From Lobosporangium transversale (lineage: Eukaryota; Mortierellomycota; Mortierellomycetes; Mortierellales; Mortierellaceae), in assembly GCF_002105155.1 (NCBI RefSeq), contig NW_019028981.1, positions 908,501-972,500 of the forward strand: a stretch of DNA of 64,000 nt. The letters are read 5' to 3'. Below the pieces are notes generated by a model. It saw only the letters and a list, made by a program, of their open reading frames with translations, made no database searches and was not told where the DNA came from. This document shows positions 7,397 through 22,600 of this stretch, one piece after another (position 1 is the stretch's first letter; the number at the start of each line of letters is the position of its first letter). The position numbers and the translations under genes are program-made.

Positions 7397-10060
7397 GCTG
7401 TTTATAGTCCCTAAACAACGATCCAACGTCTGTCTATGTTCGAGATCCAATGAAGTTTTTTGAGACTCACTTTTAGTTGATATTCACTAAAAGTATTATC
7501 AAGCCTCGAGACACGTCTTGGTGCTAAGATAATGTTTCATCCTATAGAGAACAATGAATTAAATTGTTAGAATGCGTAGCGACCCATCGCGAATTCATCT
7601 ACATCGGATTATCTCTATACCTGGATACGCTCAGGTTCTACAGTACCCCATCGCCTTTCCATTCCATGACCAATATGAACAGCACTGGAATCATGAGATC
7701 CTTTACCTCATGGTATAGAGAGAGATAGCTCGACATCGGACTGGCTTTGCCTCGTCCTTCACGAAACGTCTCAAAGAAGGCTATGGAACGTTGGGCGATC
7801 TTTCAGGAAGTCGGCGAGAGCAATATGTGTCATTTTTACTTGAAGCTAATATTCGATTGTGCAAGATTTGGGATTTGGAAGTAGGTTAGAATCAGAGGGT
7901 ATTGCAGTTTGAGTCTCTCGAAATTCATTAGAAGTAATCAGGAATGAGAATGACAACCCTAGTCTCCAACCACAGCTTTACCCCTAGCCATCTGAACCAG
8001 GAAGGATTAGGCTGACCGCAGCCATTGTTTGAGCATTTGTCATCCAAAATTATCTGAATGTAAACGTGCAAACTTAATTATAAACAGACTCTCTCAAAAA
8101 AAAAAAAAAAAAAAAAAAAGATGACCAAGAGATGGAGAAAGAAAGGTAATTAAGAATTGAAGCTGCAAAAACGCAAGGTCGAAATTAATCAAAAAGTTCA
8201 TAATGACCGTTATTACCTTTTTCTGAGAGAGAGAATGAGAGAGTGAGAAAAAAGGAGCAAAAGTATCCTTATATTTTTTGAATACTTCCAAGTGTATTGG
8301 CAGCCTCGTGAGCACATTTACCTGGCTATGTATCAACGCTTGAAGGCGAAATTAATTTAAATATTCGTAGGGAGAAGAATGGTATTGCTCAACCATACGA
8401 AATACGATTGTTAGACTTTCAAATTTGTAAAAGAAGAGTTGATCAATTAATCATTGCTACCTCAAGTACTAACGGCGCCAATGAGGAAATCCCTTGGAGT
8501 CCTCACTGCTACCATCCTGGGCTTACACTTCTCAGGTCGCATTTGAGATGATATTTGCGCGAGGCACGTCCCACCAAAGTTTCCGGCACCAATCGCATCA
8601 CGATCAAATACACGACGTATCTACAGCAGTATTTTAACCGTGGCAGGATTGATTCTAGAGGGCTGGTATGGTTGGTATGGTAATAGCGTACACTCACCTA
8701 GCGGCTTGCCTTGATACTATCGTTATTGGAGACAAAGACTTGAGCATGCAATCAATCGGTTTTTTAAAGCCTCGAATGACAACCATTTTTAGATAGTATG
8801 GAGATTCGGTAACATATCTCTAGCGAAAAAGGACCCAGAAACGTGCTTTGATTTCTTTAGGATGGGGGAAGAAGGAAGGAGTGAAGGCAAGTAAATGGTG
8901 GACATAGCTATATATAGGTACAAGCGAAGGGTCAGTCTGGGGAAGTCAGAAGATGTTTATTGTCTGAAGTCTCTCACGCTGCTACGATGGTGCTGACTAT
9001 TTATACTAATTGGTAGCGGCGCGAGAGCCGGTACTAATATGAGTGATGTACGTTTGCAACAGTGAATCGTGATGATATAGCTTGATATATGGTTTTTGCT
9101 GATTTTTTCACTGATTGATTTTTACTAATTTTTTTCTTCCTTGGCATGCAATAGACGGCTATTTTCTGCTAGTAGAAAGCACAGAGAGCCAATGGAGGTT
9201 AAATAGACAAATTTGCCTGGTTTATGGCCCAAGGGAAAACTAAGTGTACATGGAAGACATCTCACAATACTGGTACATTTAACATCGTGGCGTTTTTTTT
9301 ATTTATAGACAATTCGAATCAAACGGGAACCATAACACAAGCATTCTCCAATGGAGCCCCAGAAGAAACAAACAAACTTTATTTTGGTGACCCACTCCAC
9401 AGTCATGCGAACATCAGTTCTCGCTTTCGCCACGACTATAACAATTCCTTGGAAAGACATTGAAACGCGTCGGTATATTTTATCTCGGCTGTTGTTATTT
9501 CGTATACCATATTGTACCCTATGTTTCTGTATGCCTATATTTTGTCGACTGTCCAATTCAGACACACACACCAGAAGGTTACCAATATCATCTCTTGCTC
9601 TCCCATCCATCCACAAGGAGCACTGTACAACATTACCAACAAGGCACCGCCCAGCATGAAGAGAGTGAATAAATTGCTTTCACTCCAAGCAATAAAGATA
9701 ACCAATAATACCGCCCTATCCCCCCCATTGACGCCATTATCTGAGAGCCAATGAATGAATATCTTTGCTTTAACGCATATGTGGTGAAGCTGTTGATAAA
9801 AAAGAGAAAAGCTTTTTCTTTTCTTTTATTGCTGCTCTTGACAAGGATTTGATTACTTTCCATACATTTATTAAAAGCACAACTACAAATCCGTGAACGA
9901 GCAACACAAATAGAGTGGTAAATGCTTCCTAGGAGATGAATGTTCAGAAATCTTTTATGCAACGGACGTTCTGCAAAATTATAGTTTACTATTTTATTTC
10001 AACCAGCAAGAGTTACGTATCCGATCTTAAATGTAACTCAGGAGTCGACCGTGGCTCGTT

Positions 10061-10091
<31 letters not shown>

Positions 10092-11226
10092 AAGAACTCA
10101 GAAAAGAGATGAAAAGTAATCCCACAGCTCGAAGCTGCGAACAAATGGCTTCCAAATATTTACCCCTTTTACAACAGATCTTAGGGACGATGTCTACTGG
10201 ATAGGGCTTTTTTTTTTTTTTTTTTTTTTTGACGATCCACACCGTGTCGGTTACAACGTCAATGCTCATAAGGCCTTTTTCAAAGAAAGTAAAGCAAAGA
10301 AAGGTAAAATAAGCTAGCGACAAGTGTCTGTTGTTAGTGCACACTTAGGTCCCTGGGGAAGCAAAAAACAGCAGCAACAGATATGTAATACATGTAATAG
10401 TTAATTAGATCAGTATAATGAATGGGAAACTCATAATAACTTGCCCATAAACACGCGGAAACAGTTTAGGATATGTGGGGCAGTTCTCATACCGTAAAAA
10501 GTTTATGCTCCATACATTGTAGACAAATCTGGCGACGCAGAACAACTGGCAAGTTAAGCTTCATAGTACAAAACTTGAAAGAATGCCCATCAAGAGAGAA
10601 GGTTGAATATGCTACTCATTACTTTGACGGCTACTCACAGGCTACCCTTACAAGATAAAGAAGCAAAATGTCGTGGAAAGATAATGTATGGCCGAAGAGC
10701 CACAACAATGTTTGTACGATGCGAAGAATACAACCTCAGCATTGAGTTATTGAAGGGCCTACATTGATTGATACTTTAGAACAATCGAGGATGATGGCAG
10801 TCGGAAAAAAAGACAATGGTGATAAGCATCATTAGTGGCGGGGCCAGAGATGAAATGAAGTATATGATGTTGAGTGTATTCGGAACGCACAGGATGTGAC
10901 ATCAAAGAGAAATGTGAAAGTCGCCAAACAAAACCAGTTATCACAGCGTTATACAAAGACTTGTATGATGACCTGTCAATCGTAATCTAAGAAGGATATT
11001 TATGGATATTCATCCAGCAAAGAGTAATCTGGTTTTTGCAAAGAGGATCATTAAAAACACAAGGCGGAGTAAAATGAGAAAGCATCTTTGCGTTATCGTG
11101 CTCAAAATCAACCAGATTGCAACTTTATTATTCCACGTTGCGGCGCTGGTTCCGGACGGCGAAGCAAAAGAGAAATGGCGCGGGAAGTTCATAAATGATA
11201 CAAGTGTTGATGATAGAAGCCCAAAG

Positions 11227-11260
<34 letters not shown>

Positions 11261-11914
11261 GGGCACTGATGTATATACCAAACTAAGGCTGTCATGTATA
11301 TCCATCCATGTTCAGCAGCTTCAACTTGATCAACAATGGATCAACAGTGTTGTCTTTCACGTGACTCAAGCTACGCCAGATGGCGGCCAGAACCTCAAAA
11401 AAGAGGAGCAAGTCTATGTAGTATGAATTACGGTTTCTTTTTTAGTTGCTTTCCGCTTGGCTCAGCATTTAACGAATCCAAAAGTTGATGATGCAAGAGC
11501 AGACACATTAGGGTAGAGCAAAGAGAAATGCCCTGTTGTTCTTTCTCTTTTTCTGAATGCTTCCTGTCCTCTATTCCTTCATCCTCCTTTTCTCTCTTTG
11601 CCACATCTCTCTCTCTCATCATCTGGAAAAAAGAAAAAAAAAAAAAACCTTAGCCTTCATCTAGATACATTCCAGCTGCTTCTTCCTTTGCTGACCAAGC
11701 CAACGCCAAAACAAACATCAAACAACATCCAGCAACTTTTTTTTTTTTTTTTTTTTTTTTTTCTGCTCTCTCTTTCATTCTCACTTTCTTCCTTTCCATT
11801 CCTCTATTCCTCTACACATTTTTCAATTTTTTCCCTCCCGAAATCTTTTCTCTTATTTGCAAACCTTAATTATTATCGTCTGAACCCTTCCCATCTTTTT
11901 TAATTTGCAACATC
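7397..11914. other. Gene-poor spacer of about 4.5 kb
   Basis: No open frame here has recognisable protein features or a consistent exon structure. The longest frames, for example around 9299-9616 and 9633-9962 on the minus strand, have irregular composition. The spacer holds A/T homopolymers near 8097-8119, 10070-10092, 10207-10230 and 11230-11257, an LTR-like relic at 8919-9061, and a C/T-rich leader from about 11640 that belongs to the Ras promoter and 5' UTR. Confidence 0.6.
8919..9061 (-). repeat. LTR-like relic
   Basis: On the minus strand the sequence from TGTTGCAAACG to CTTCGCTTGTA has a TATA-like box (agtataaatag, near 9006) followed by CAATAAAC (near 8960), the layout of an LTR. The part aagcgaagggtcagtct recurs in diverged form near 4802. 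The ends are approximate and no target duplication was found. Confidence 0.4.
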
Positions 11915-14239
<2,325 letters not shown>

Positions 14240-15203
14240 TAAAATATACTAGTTTCCGTTGCCATAGTGTACCGAGTATTGGCGAATGCAAATACTGGAA
14301 TAATATATAAAGTAATACTTGTTAGGATACTCAATATGTCCATAATAACTTTTAAAATTGTGTTTATTTGATACCTCAAGGATCAAGTTCTTAATCTCGA
14401 AACCTTCTTCTCCTCCCAACACTCTCGTACTTTCACGTCATATAAACCTTCGAATACAATTTTCTTTGCAATGCTAGCCATATAAGCTTGTTAGGTAAGT
14501 TTGCATTACGCGATCTGTTCATCAAAACCGGACGGGAAAAAACAATAAAAAGAACAAGGCAAGGTACATGTAGTTAAGTAGCAAATTATGCTGCGCTCAT
14601 CTTACGGCGCCTCACATTGGAGAACAAGTGGTACAGTTAATGCAATTTTTAATGTTAGACTCCTTTCTTTCTCTGAAAAGAAAAATATAAATATATAAAT
14701 GACAAATGACAACCTTGGTCCACTTGTCAAGACTATGTCCGTTCGTACTGATTCCAATTCATACTTGTTTTTCTACCTGTCTTTTTGTTATAAATACCCA
14801 AGTGCAGCTAAAATTCAGTAGCATGTAAGATGCAACTAACGATGTGTCCGATTTGATAGCCTGCTCAACTTACTCTAATAACGGTTGCTCATTATTGTCC
14901 ATGTCTTTCTTTCCTCACTTCTTTCTCTTGTTCTTTACTTTCTCTGATTCCAGAATAAATATGTGCCTCTCATTCGATTATCTTTACAAGTAATTTGGAG
15001 ATATTCGTATTAAAAAAAGAACTCTATATCTTCTACCAAAACTGAAGGTTGCCTTTGGCAACTTAATTATATTTGTTCAGCAGCCTTATCGACGCTCTGT
15101 CCACTTGTCGGCGATCCTAATGGCATTGGACCTCCTTACTTCTTTGCTATTCTGTAATGCCAAGCTTGGCGGCACTTTAATCTCTCAACTTTATAAGCAA
15201 TTG

Positions 15204-15236
<33 letters not shown>

Positions 15237-16834
15237 TAAATGAAACTGAGCAGGGATTATTGTTGTTTGCAAGTTTGTCTCTCATAGCCACGCTGATTAT
15301 CCACCTCATCGCGTTAGTCATGATCAAAGGGCCTTTTAAAATGCGGACGGCATAGTGTGGCAATATTATGATTTTCGAGAAACAAAATAGGGACAAGCAT
15401 GTTTTTTTTTATCTTTACATACTGGTTTTTATTGCTTATTTCCATTTCTACCACCAACACTTAATAGGAATGCATCAAGGCCTTATATCAGCTATTAAGC
15501 AACTTTGTAGGTGTTCCATCCGCAAAGGATAGAACATTCCTCTCACTCTGAATACGGTTCATCTTGAGAAGCCCTGACACAATTTGATATCAGATTCTGA
15601 CTAATGTTTTCCATCAATAGATAAAGTGTAAGTCCATTGGTGTTTACAACGGCATCATCTCTCTCAATTGCCACCTTCCGATGGTTTGGATCTTTTGAAC
15701 CGATCAGGTCAATTGCGTTTTGAGTTGTCTTTTTTATTTCCAATGGGACTGCATTGCTGAACAACGTAATCTTAGATTGTTCCCGACAACAACATGTTGG
15801 ATGGCTGCTGGCCACTTGGATATTGCGTTTAACTGCAATTTTACCAAACATTATTAATGGATTTTTTTTACTTTTTTTTTTTTTTTTTTTTTTTTTCAAG
15901 CACTATTACAAGTCTGCTTAGTGTGGTGATGGTGTTCAAGTGTTGGGATTCAATTACCAAGGAGGAATATGTCTTTAATCAGATCGAAGCAGAATGTATG
16001 GGAGATCAAGGAGTTGTTGAGAGGACGAAGTGCTCTATGGGTGGCAGTAGAACAACACCACAATTACCGCTGCCAAGATGGTTTTGATCGCAATAACTCG
16101 TCCATATTGAGTTACATGGCTATAATGGTTTTGATTGGTATGAGTGGCCGTTAATAAATGTTGACTTGGTAGTGCGCTTCGGCCAAGTGAATATGACAAC
16201 CGGCCCAAGTCTCGCACGACCCATCTGTTATTCATAGTTAGTTTATGGTGGACTCATTGGGAGACATGCTCACATGTACATCGAGAACATGTACGCGTCT
16301 GTGGAACGTCTGCATGCCTTCCTTATTTTTGACCAAAGTTGCTTTGTAACCGTCGATGTCTTTAAAAAGCTGTTGGAAACTTTTTATTAAAGGACAGCAT
16401 TCCGCAGACTGAAGTCATTCATTATCACTCTCACTCTCCACTCTTTTTTCGCGCTGGTGTGTAGGAATGTAAAGAAAGGAAAAAGGCTGTTTAATTTTTG
16501 TTTTGGAAAATGTCTTTAACAAAATAAAAAAAACCTTTATTATTATTTTTTTCCCCCCAGCTTTCCTTTCATTATCTTTCTCTCCTCTCAATGTCTTTTA
16601 TCACCATCACCAAATAAAATATCGCATTACTTTTATTTTCCACAATCACGCATTTCCATTCTAAATATATTCCTTCAACCGATCAAGCCATTAGTCCTTG
16701 CTTTGTTTTAGAAGCAAGGCTGATCTGTATTGCATTGGCTTTGCAATTACCCAATCTGATCAACCCTCTTAAGCCTATACAATTTGCATTGGCTTCTTCT
16801 GACTGAAACCTTTTACATTCAGTCCTGTTGATTG
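14240..16834. other. Intergenic spacer between Ras and INO80
   Basis: Nothing is recognised with confidence. A minus-strand frame from about 15872 to 15543 has a moderately protein-like composition (KTTQNAIDLIGSKD, AVVNTNGLTLYLL) but no known domain or conserved neighbour frame, so it is at most a relic. Homopolymers occur at 15204-15234 (A) and 15871-15896 (T). The last 300 bp are C/T-rich and lead into the INO80 start. Confidence 0.5.
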
Positions 16835-19632
16835 ATGGAGCGTCGCAGTGACAGGGACACGCTCCACAACCCTGTTGGTGACAGCTATCCTGCACACATA
16901 CATAACCACAATCCCATTCCGTCTCCTCACCACGTCCCTTCTTCCCCACAGGCTCATCTTCATCCACAGCTGTCAACACATCAACATCCCATCATGAACC
17001 CACAGCGTGCTAATCCTGCATATTACCGCCCGGTTTCACCTGATCCAGCACCAGCAGCATCCTCTGCTGGACCATCCACATCAGTGCCCCATTACCGCAG
17101 ACCTTCGTCTCCTGGCCCATACGGAAACCCATCTGGACCCTATGGCTCTGCACAAGCGCCTGCTACAACAGCACATTCAGCTCACTACAGTCAATCTTAT
17201 GGACGTCATCTCGAGTATTCCAAGGATGACTACCATTACCATTCACATGAACGGCGGCGTGATTACGAGTCGGCAGAGATGGCTCATGATTATTCTCCGA
17301 TGACCAGGGATCTCTTCCGATCCTCGTCTCCTACACGTATGCATCATGCTGCTAGGTCTGATGCAGCTGTTGCTTCCACTATGCGTAGACCAGCCACAAG
17401 TTCTTCCACGCCGTATCACCAGGGTCCACCTACAAGTTCTTCCTCTCATGGCTCAATCTATGATCACGAATTGCGCGATCGTGATCGTCGTGTTGCTCAT
17501 CCGTCATATAGTTCTGGCCGTTATACTGCCCGCTCACCTTCACCAGGACCCTACGGCTCCCCTCCAGGAAACATTTCCTATCGCCATTATTATGAACAAC
17601 AGCAACAGCAGCACCATCAACAGCAGCGCCAGATATCACGATCTTACAGACAAGAATACTATGCATCAGATGGTGAAGGCGATGGACCCGTCATGAGCCA
17701 GCATCATCACTATCAGCAGCCGCCATCTCATTCTTCAAGAGTATCTTCCTATCGTACTTGGCCCGCGGGATCTCATGAAGCAGCCTCTCGAGACTACACT
17801 CCTTCAACAGCAACACAGCAGGTAATGACAATCAAAACAAGTAGGATTGGTTCAGATTGCACAACAGAGGATGTTGACAAGGCACCCTTTTTAATTATTT
17901 TTTTTTATTAATCACTTTGATCCACTAAAAGACACCATATTACTCGTCATCACGGCAGCCATTGCCATCGGATCGTTACGAGAGTTCAGGATCAGTACCA
18001 CCTCCGAGAGCAACATCGCCTTACCAACCATATGCTCAACGTTCTATACCTCACTCAACTCACCCGTCAACAGGGGTATGGTCTGCACAACGTACTCCAG
18101 AGCTGGCTTCTCGTCCACCGATGCATTACCGCCGTCGTTCAGCTAGCGTGGATGAGGGTGTTGACAGAGAAAAGGTTCGTCTATTGTGCTTTGTCTTATG
18201 GGTGTCTCTAAAAATGTGTGTGACAAAGAAAGAGAAGCAAATTCATAACAGATGCCTCTCTTGTTCGTATGTGATATTCCCTAGCAATACTACTCTCATC
18301 ATTATCATGATGCTTCATCTATGAGACCCCGTTCGAGGAGTCCACCTCATCGGACTCATTCTCCTCCGCGATACCAGGTAATTTTTATTTTTTTTTATTT
18401 TTTTATTTTTATTTTTATTTTTTAAACTATGTTTTTAATCTGAAATATTTTGTATTCATTGATCCTTATAGTATGAGACGAGCCCGTACAATGACCGGGG
18501 TCCGCCATCATCATACATAGAACCAACATACATACCTTCAAGATCTCCATCGCCTGTTCGAGTGGTACAGAATCGGAGCGAAAGGAAAGCGCCTGCTATG
18601 TCGATTGCACAGCTTCTAAGCGATAAACCTTCGCGGGAACCATCACCTGAGTTCATAGATGAATCCCCTGTAGACGATAGACGATCGATCTATCGCCCTT
18701 ATATTCAGGAGAATCGGCCTCGTGACATATCGCCTCCTGTACGTTTTCCTGAGCGTGAACCTAATCAGGAAATGACGGCAATCCAGCGCTACAACGAATC
18801 AATTCGCAGACCAGGCCAACTCGCCGAGCGTGCCAGAATACTTCCTGCTACAAATCATACGGCAGTTACTGGATCACATGAAGTTTCTACTAGGAGAGAA
18901 CGCCCTGCATCCAAAGACACAAACACAGGAGCGATAGATAACTATTCTTCAGAAGTCACTTCCGCCTCGACACGTCCTCGGGAGGAGAGAAAGATCGAAG
19001 CTTTATTAATACAGGGAGATATACAATCCTCTTCTACCAATTCAACCAAGACAGAAACCTGGCCAGAACAAGGGAGTGAAGATATCGCATCTACAGCCAA
19101 AGACATTACAACTAAAACACTATCGCAATCGGTAAAGCGTCGTCCAAAAGCTGCGGAGCAGGATAAGCGCACTCTCAAGCCCAAAGCAGAGGAAAACGAA
19201 GCTCCAGTAGAGGAAGCCAAGATCAAAGCAAAGAGAGGAAGGAAGCCCAAATCGAAAGATAATCCATTGGAAGGCTCCGCTCTTTCATTACCGGTGACGC
19301 CTGCCCTAACAGAAGCAGCTCCTCGTCCAGAGTCTATATCTAAATCCACTAATGGTGGAGTTAAGCGACAACGTGCGCCTGATACTGCAAATGAAGACCG
19401 AGACTATGTCGCCCCTATGATCCAAGGATCGCAGGAAACAGGAGAGCAGGATATTGCGGGCGCACATCCTGACGTTTCTGACTCTGACCAAGATGATTAT
19501 TCACAACACAAAGAATACATGATCTATATGCTAGAGGTGCACAAAAGAGGGCAAAAAGTACAGAAAGCTTATGAGAAACAGTCATCTGTAAGTCATCTTA
19601 ATATGCCTAAGCGAAAAATGCCTATTTGCTTG

Positions 19633-19664
<32 letters not shown>

Positions 19665-22600
19665 AGAGCTGATTTTTTCTTCTTCTTCCCTTCAGCGCAA
19701 ACGTCGGAAACTCCATGAAAAGTTCTTGGCGAAGCAAGAGAGGCGCTTGGAAGCAAAGAATACAGCCGAAGCCTTAGCCGAGCCTGGCACTGAGGACGAG
19801 GAAGTCTTCCTCGGGACACAGGAAACGGCTGTGGGTTCTCCAGCTCTTTCTCAGCCACTACAACCTACAGTTGGAAAGGGTCGTGGCCGTGGAAGAAAAA
19901 AGCTCCAACCAGACAACGCTGTCAAGAGAGAGCAGGATGAAGATGGTCTGCCCAAGGAGAGCAAAGCTGAACGTAAAAGGCGTGAGCGCAAAGAAGCAGC
20001 AGAAGCAGCAGCTATGGCTCAAGTCCAAGCAATCAAAGCCAAAGCCCGTGCGCAACAAAATGAATTGGCAGCTGCGGCTCTCCAAGAGGAAGTTGAAGAA
20101 GAGGAGCAGGATAGGCATGTTCCTCGATCTAATATTTCCGAGGATGAGAGTAATGATGATGACTTTGTAAACGATGGGCGTATTGATTTTGAGGCTTCAG
20201 AAGAGGAAGAAAAGGGAACAGCTGAGCAAAGCGTTGAGCCTGATGAAGAAACTCTGTTACGTCGTCAGGAGAAAGAGTATGAAGCCAAGCGTCGCGCCAT
20301 TTGGGATCTTATTGCTCACAGACAAATTCGTGAGGTAATGATTTTCTCGAATTTAATGTTATATTTCTGAAATGGGGAGGTATTGATGGAGGCCTTCGAG
20401 ATGAAGATAATATCAATTTGTTTTTGTTTTTGTTTGGTTTTCCTCATTTCTTTACCTTTTTCGTTTAATATTGCAACAGGTCACCAAGATTGTCGCCAAC
20501 GCAACATCAATCAAAATGCAAAACTGTAAAAAGGTCGCACAACTGTGCCAAAGAGAGGCAAGGAAGGCGGCGGCTCGTTCTGTTAAGCCAAGTAAAGAGG
20601 TTCATTCCCGAGCGCGAAAAGCAAATCGTGAAATGCTCTTTTTCTGGAAGCGCAATGAACGTGAGGAGCGGGAGATGAGAAAGAAGGCTGAAAAGGAAGC
20701 AATTGAAAAGCTACGTATTGAGGAAGAGATGCGGGAAGCCAGACGTCAGGCCCGCAAGCTCAACTTCTTGATTACACAGACAGAGCTGTACAGTCATTTC
20801 ATCGGCAAGAAGATCGGAAGTATGTTTTGGCTGAATCATAATACATATAAGCTTGATTCCGAAAGAAAGATTCATTCTGAAACTGAGACATTTTTTTTAC
20901 TTTGAACACTATTCAACTCATATAGCTGAGGCAGCAGAAGCAGATGATGATGCAGCCCCTGTCCGAATGCAACCATCAAAGGAACCTCATGAAGATTCTA
21001 TCCAACAGGATCCAAATCATGCACCTGTGGAGGGCGATATTGATTTTGAAGAAGCCACAGATGAAGCACTAGAAGCTCAGGCCAAATGGGGTGCACAACA
21101 AGCATTGCTAGCAGCTCAACAGCGCACAAAGACATTTGATGAAGAGGCTAAGGAACACCGAGAGCAAAAGCCTAACATGGCTCTTAACCAGAATGACTGT
21201 AAGCTCATGCACAAGTCCTTGCAAACCATTATGTTTTCGATATGTTGCTGAACATTCGATTTAATCAAAGTGCGATATGTACCTTTATACTAATAACATT
21301 TATTTTTTCTTTTTTTTTTTTAAAAAAAAAAAAGTGGACGAGATGAATTTCCAAAACCCATCCAGTATGCCAACAGTGGCTGAAATTGAGCAGCCTAAGA
21401 TGCTTATGTGTCAACTCAAGGGTTATCAGATTAAGGGCCTTAACTGGCTAGCCAATTTATATGAGCAGGGTATCAATGGTATTCTCGCAGACGAGATGGG
21501 TTTGGGAAAGACAGTCCAGTCTATTTCGCTTATGGCGTACTTGGCCGAGACACAAAACATCTGGGGCCCATTTTTAGTGATAGCTCCTGCGTCAACATTG
21601 CACAACTGGCAGCAAGAGTTTACAAAGTTTACCCCAGATCTGAAAGCTCTCCCGTATTGGGGCAATATCAAGGACAGAAAGACGCTACGCAAGTTTTGGA
21701 ACAAGAAACAAGTGTACAACAAAGATGCGCCTTTTCACGTCCTCATAACGTCTTATCAATTGGTTGTCTCGGATGAAAAGTATTTTCAGCGAGTCAAGTG
21801 GCAATATATGGTACTGGATGAGGCACAGGCAATCAAAAGTTCATCCAGTGCACGATGGAAAACATTACTGGGCTTCAACTGTCGCAACCGCCTCTTACTC
21901 ACAGGAACCCCAATCCAAAATAGTATGCAAGAATTGTGGGCATTACTGCATTTTATCATGCCTAGTCTTTTTGATTCCCATGAGGAGTTTAGTGAATGGT
22001 TCTCAAAGGACATCGAGTCCCATGCTGAAAACAAGGGTACGTTAAATGAGCACCAACTGAAACGTCTTCACATGATCCTTAAGCCATTTATGTTGCGTCG
22101 TATCAAGAAAAATGTGCAGAACGAGCTGGGCGATAAGGTTTGTCAAATTAGTGGATTAATTACAGAACAATCGTCGATACTTGTAAACATTAGCTTAAGA
22201 ATTCATTCATTAACGCCTTCTTTTTTTTTTTTTTTTTTTTTTTATGGTACAAATAGATCGAGTTGGAAGTGAGCTGCGAATTGACAGCGAGACAAAGGGC
22301 GCTTTATCGTGGGCTCAAAGAAAAGATTTCTATTTCAGAGCTCTTAGAAAAGGCGTCGTCTCTGGATGATAGCGATTCTGTCGACAGTTTGATGAACCTT
22401 GTTATGCAGTTCCGTAAAGTTTGTAACCACCCTGAGTTATTTGAGCGTGCCGACGTAGTATCACCTTTGGCATTATGTGCCTTTAGTCAAACGCCATCAA
22501 TCGCACGAGAAGGAGACGATCTGTTTGTGGCATACACAACGCGTAGCAGGATAAATTATTCTATTCCTAAGCGCTTTTACCGCGAGGGCGGGCTTTTGCG

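Noticed and set aside
9299-9962. Overlapping open frames of 70-109 codons on both strands
   Set aside because: Composition is irregular, frames overlap on opposite strands and no domain or splice structure supports any of them.
16683-16979. 98-codon minus-strand frame overlapping the INO80 start
   Set aside because: It is antisense to INO80 exon 1, without conserved features.
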